Assembly (NCBI GenBank): GCA_003978475.1
Contig: QNZR01000212.1
Span: 1 to 5,245 of the forward strand
Direction: 5' to 3'
DNA: 5,245 nt
Source: Sulfurimonas sp.
GTDB taxonomy: Bacteria; Campylobacterota; Campylobacteria; Campylobacterales; Sulfurimonadaceae
Part shown: positions 5,039 to 5,245 of the stretch, in pieces
Layout of the letters: every line of letters begins with the position of its first letter
Position numbering within the stretch: the first letter of the stretch is position 1
The notes under the pieces: generated by a model
Told to the model about the DNA's origin: nothing
Seen by the model: only the letters and a program-made list of their open reading frames with translations
The model's database searches: none
Program-made: the position numbers and the translations under genes

Positions 5039-5245
5039 ATGCATAAGTCTACAAACGGCACTGTTTTTACGCTGATAGAACACAAAAAATTTTCAGTAAA
5101 AACCTATAAACAGCAGTTTGTCAAATCGTTTTTGGAACTTAGTGACCACTATACCAAACCCTCTTTCAGCCGATCTGCCAAACTCAAAGTTGCGGCGGTA
5201 CTGTATGAGAGATTTTTTTTACATCACTGCGTAGATATTGCACCG
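5039..5245 (+). CDS. Unrecognised protein, 5' part only
   Basis: An open frame of 69 codons with no stop, cut by the window edge. The ATG at 5039 follows GAGGA at 5030-5034 by four bases; the ATG at 5034 is in another frame and stops after 13 codons. The visible part begins MHKSTNGTVFTLIEHKKFSV. It is rich in Lys, Phe, His and aromatic residues, has no signal peptide or obvious membrane segment, and ends in a stretch containing KLKVAAVLYERFFLHHCVDI. I do not recognise the family. It does not start like the response regulator that I recall near htrA in Campylobacter: no early acidic pair or receiver-domain pattern is seen. Codon use resembles the neighbours. A run of eight T at 5213-5220 falls at codons for Arg-Phe-Phe-Leu and might be prone to slippage. 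The reading frame is well supported by the ribosome binding site and promoter; the function is unknown. Confidence 0.65.
   Translation, partial: MHKSTNGTVFTLIEHKKFSVKTYKQQFVKSFLELSDHYTKPSFSRSAKLKVAAVLYERFFLHHCVDIAP

Noticed and set aside
5034..5078. ATG at 5034 as the start of the last gene
   Set aside because: This frame reaches a TGA after 13 codons, while the ATG at 5039 opens a frame that runs to the window end.
1..5245. CRISPR arrays, tRNA or rRNA genes, insertion sequences, attachment sites, toxin-antitoxin or defence genes
   Set aside because: There are no regularly spaced repeats, cloverleaf-like segments or terminal inverted repeats, and no transposase, nuclease or toxin-like proteins in any supported frame.

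Overview
The window is a compact, almost fully coding stretch with every supported gene on the + strand. Protein sequence, gene order and codon style point to a member of the Campylobacterota, probably a free-living Sulfurimonas/Sulfurovum/Sulfuricurvum-like organism. Two observations support this. Tgt carries an 'LDDLVALP' pocket loop that I associate with this phylum. The promoters look like TATAAT boxes in T-rich DNA with no clear -35 element. The assignment comes from recognition of the proteins, not from a search.

Layout: (1) 7-2825 is a tight three-gene cluster, tgt - pdxJ - pdxA. The genes overlap by 20 bp and 11 bp, so they are very likely co-transcribed and translationally coupled. 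Tgt installs the queuosine precursor base in tRNA. PdxA and PdxJ carry out the last two steps of the DXP-dependent route to pyridoxine 5'-phosphate (vitamin B6). (2) 2826-2899 is a 74-bp AT-rich gap holding three copies of TACAACA, arranged so that two alternative hairpins can form. (3) 2900-3478 encodes a 192-residue stand-alone PAS protein resembling the FAD-binding sensor domain of Aer, and CetB of Campylobacter energy taxis. (4) 3479-3567 is a short AT-rich gap with a perfect TATAAT box. (5) 3568-4965 encodes a full-length periplasmic HtrA/DegQ serine protease with two PDZ domains. (6) 4966-5038 holds a hairpin overlapping the htrA stop and another TATAAT box. (7) 5039-5245 is the 5' end of an unrecognised gene that runs off the window and contains a T8 tract.

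The genes are mostly housekeeping: tRNA modification, cofactor synthesis and envelope quality control, plus one probable redox/energy sensor. I see no mobile element, CRISPR array, tRNA, rRNA or defence system. The points most worth a second look are the tRNA-guanine transglycosylase pocket substitution, the orphan Aer/CetB-like PAS protein with the repeat/hairpin region in front of it, and the unidentified gene at the right edge. None of these amounts to a clearly new system.
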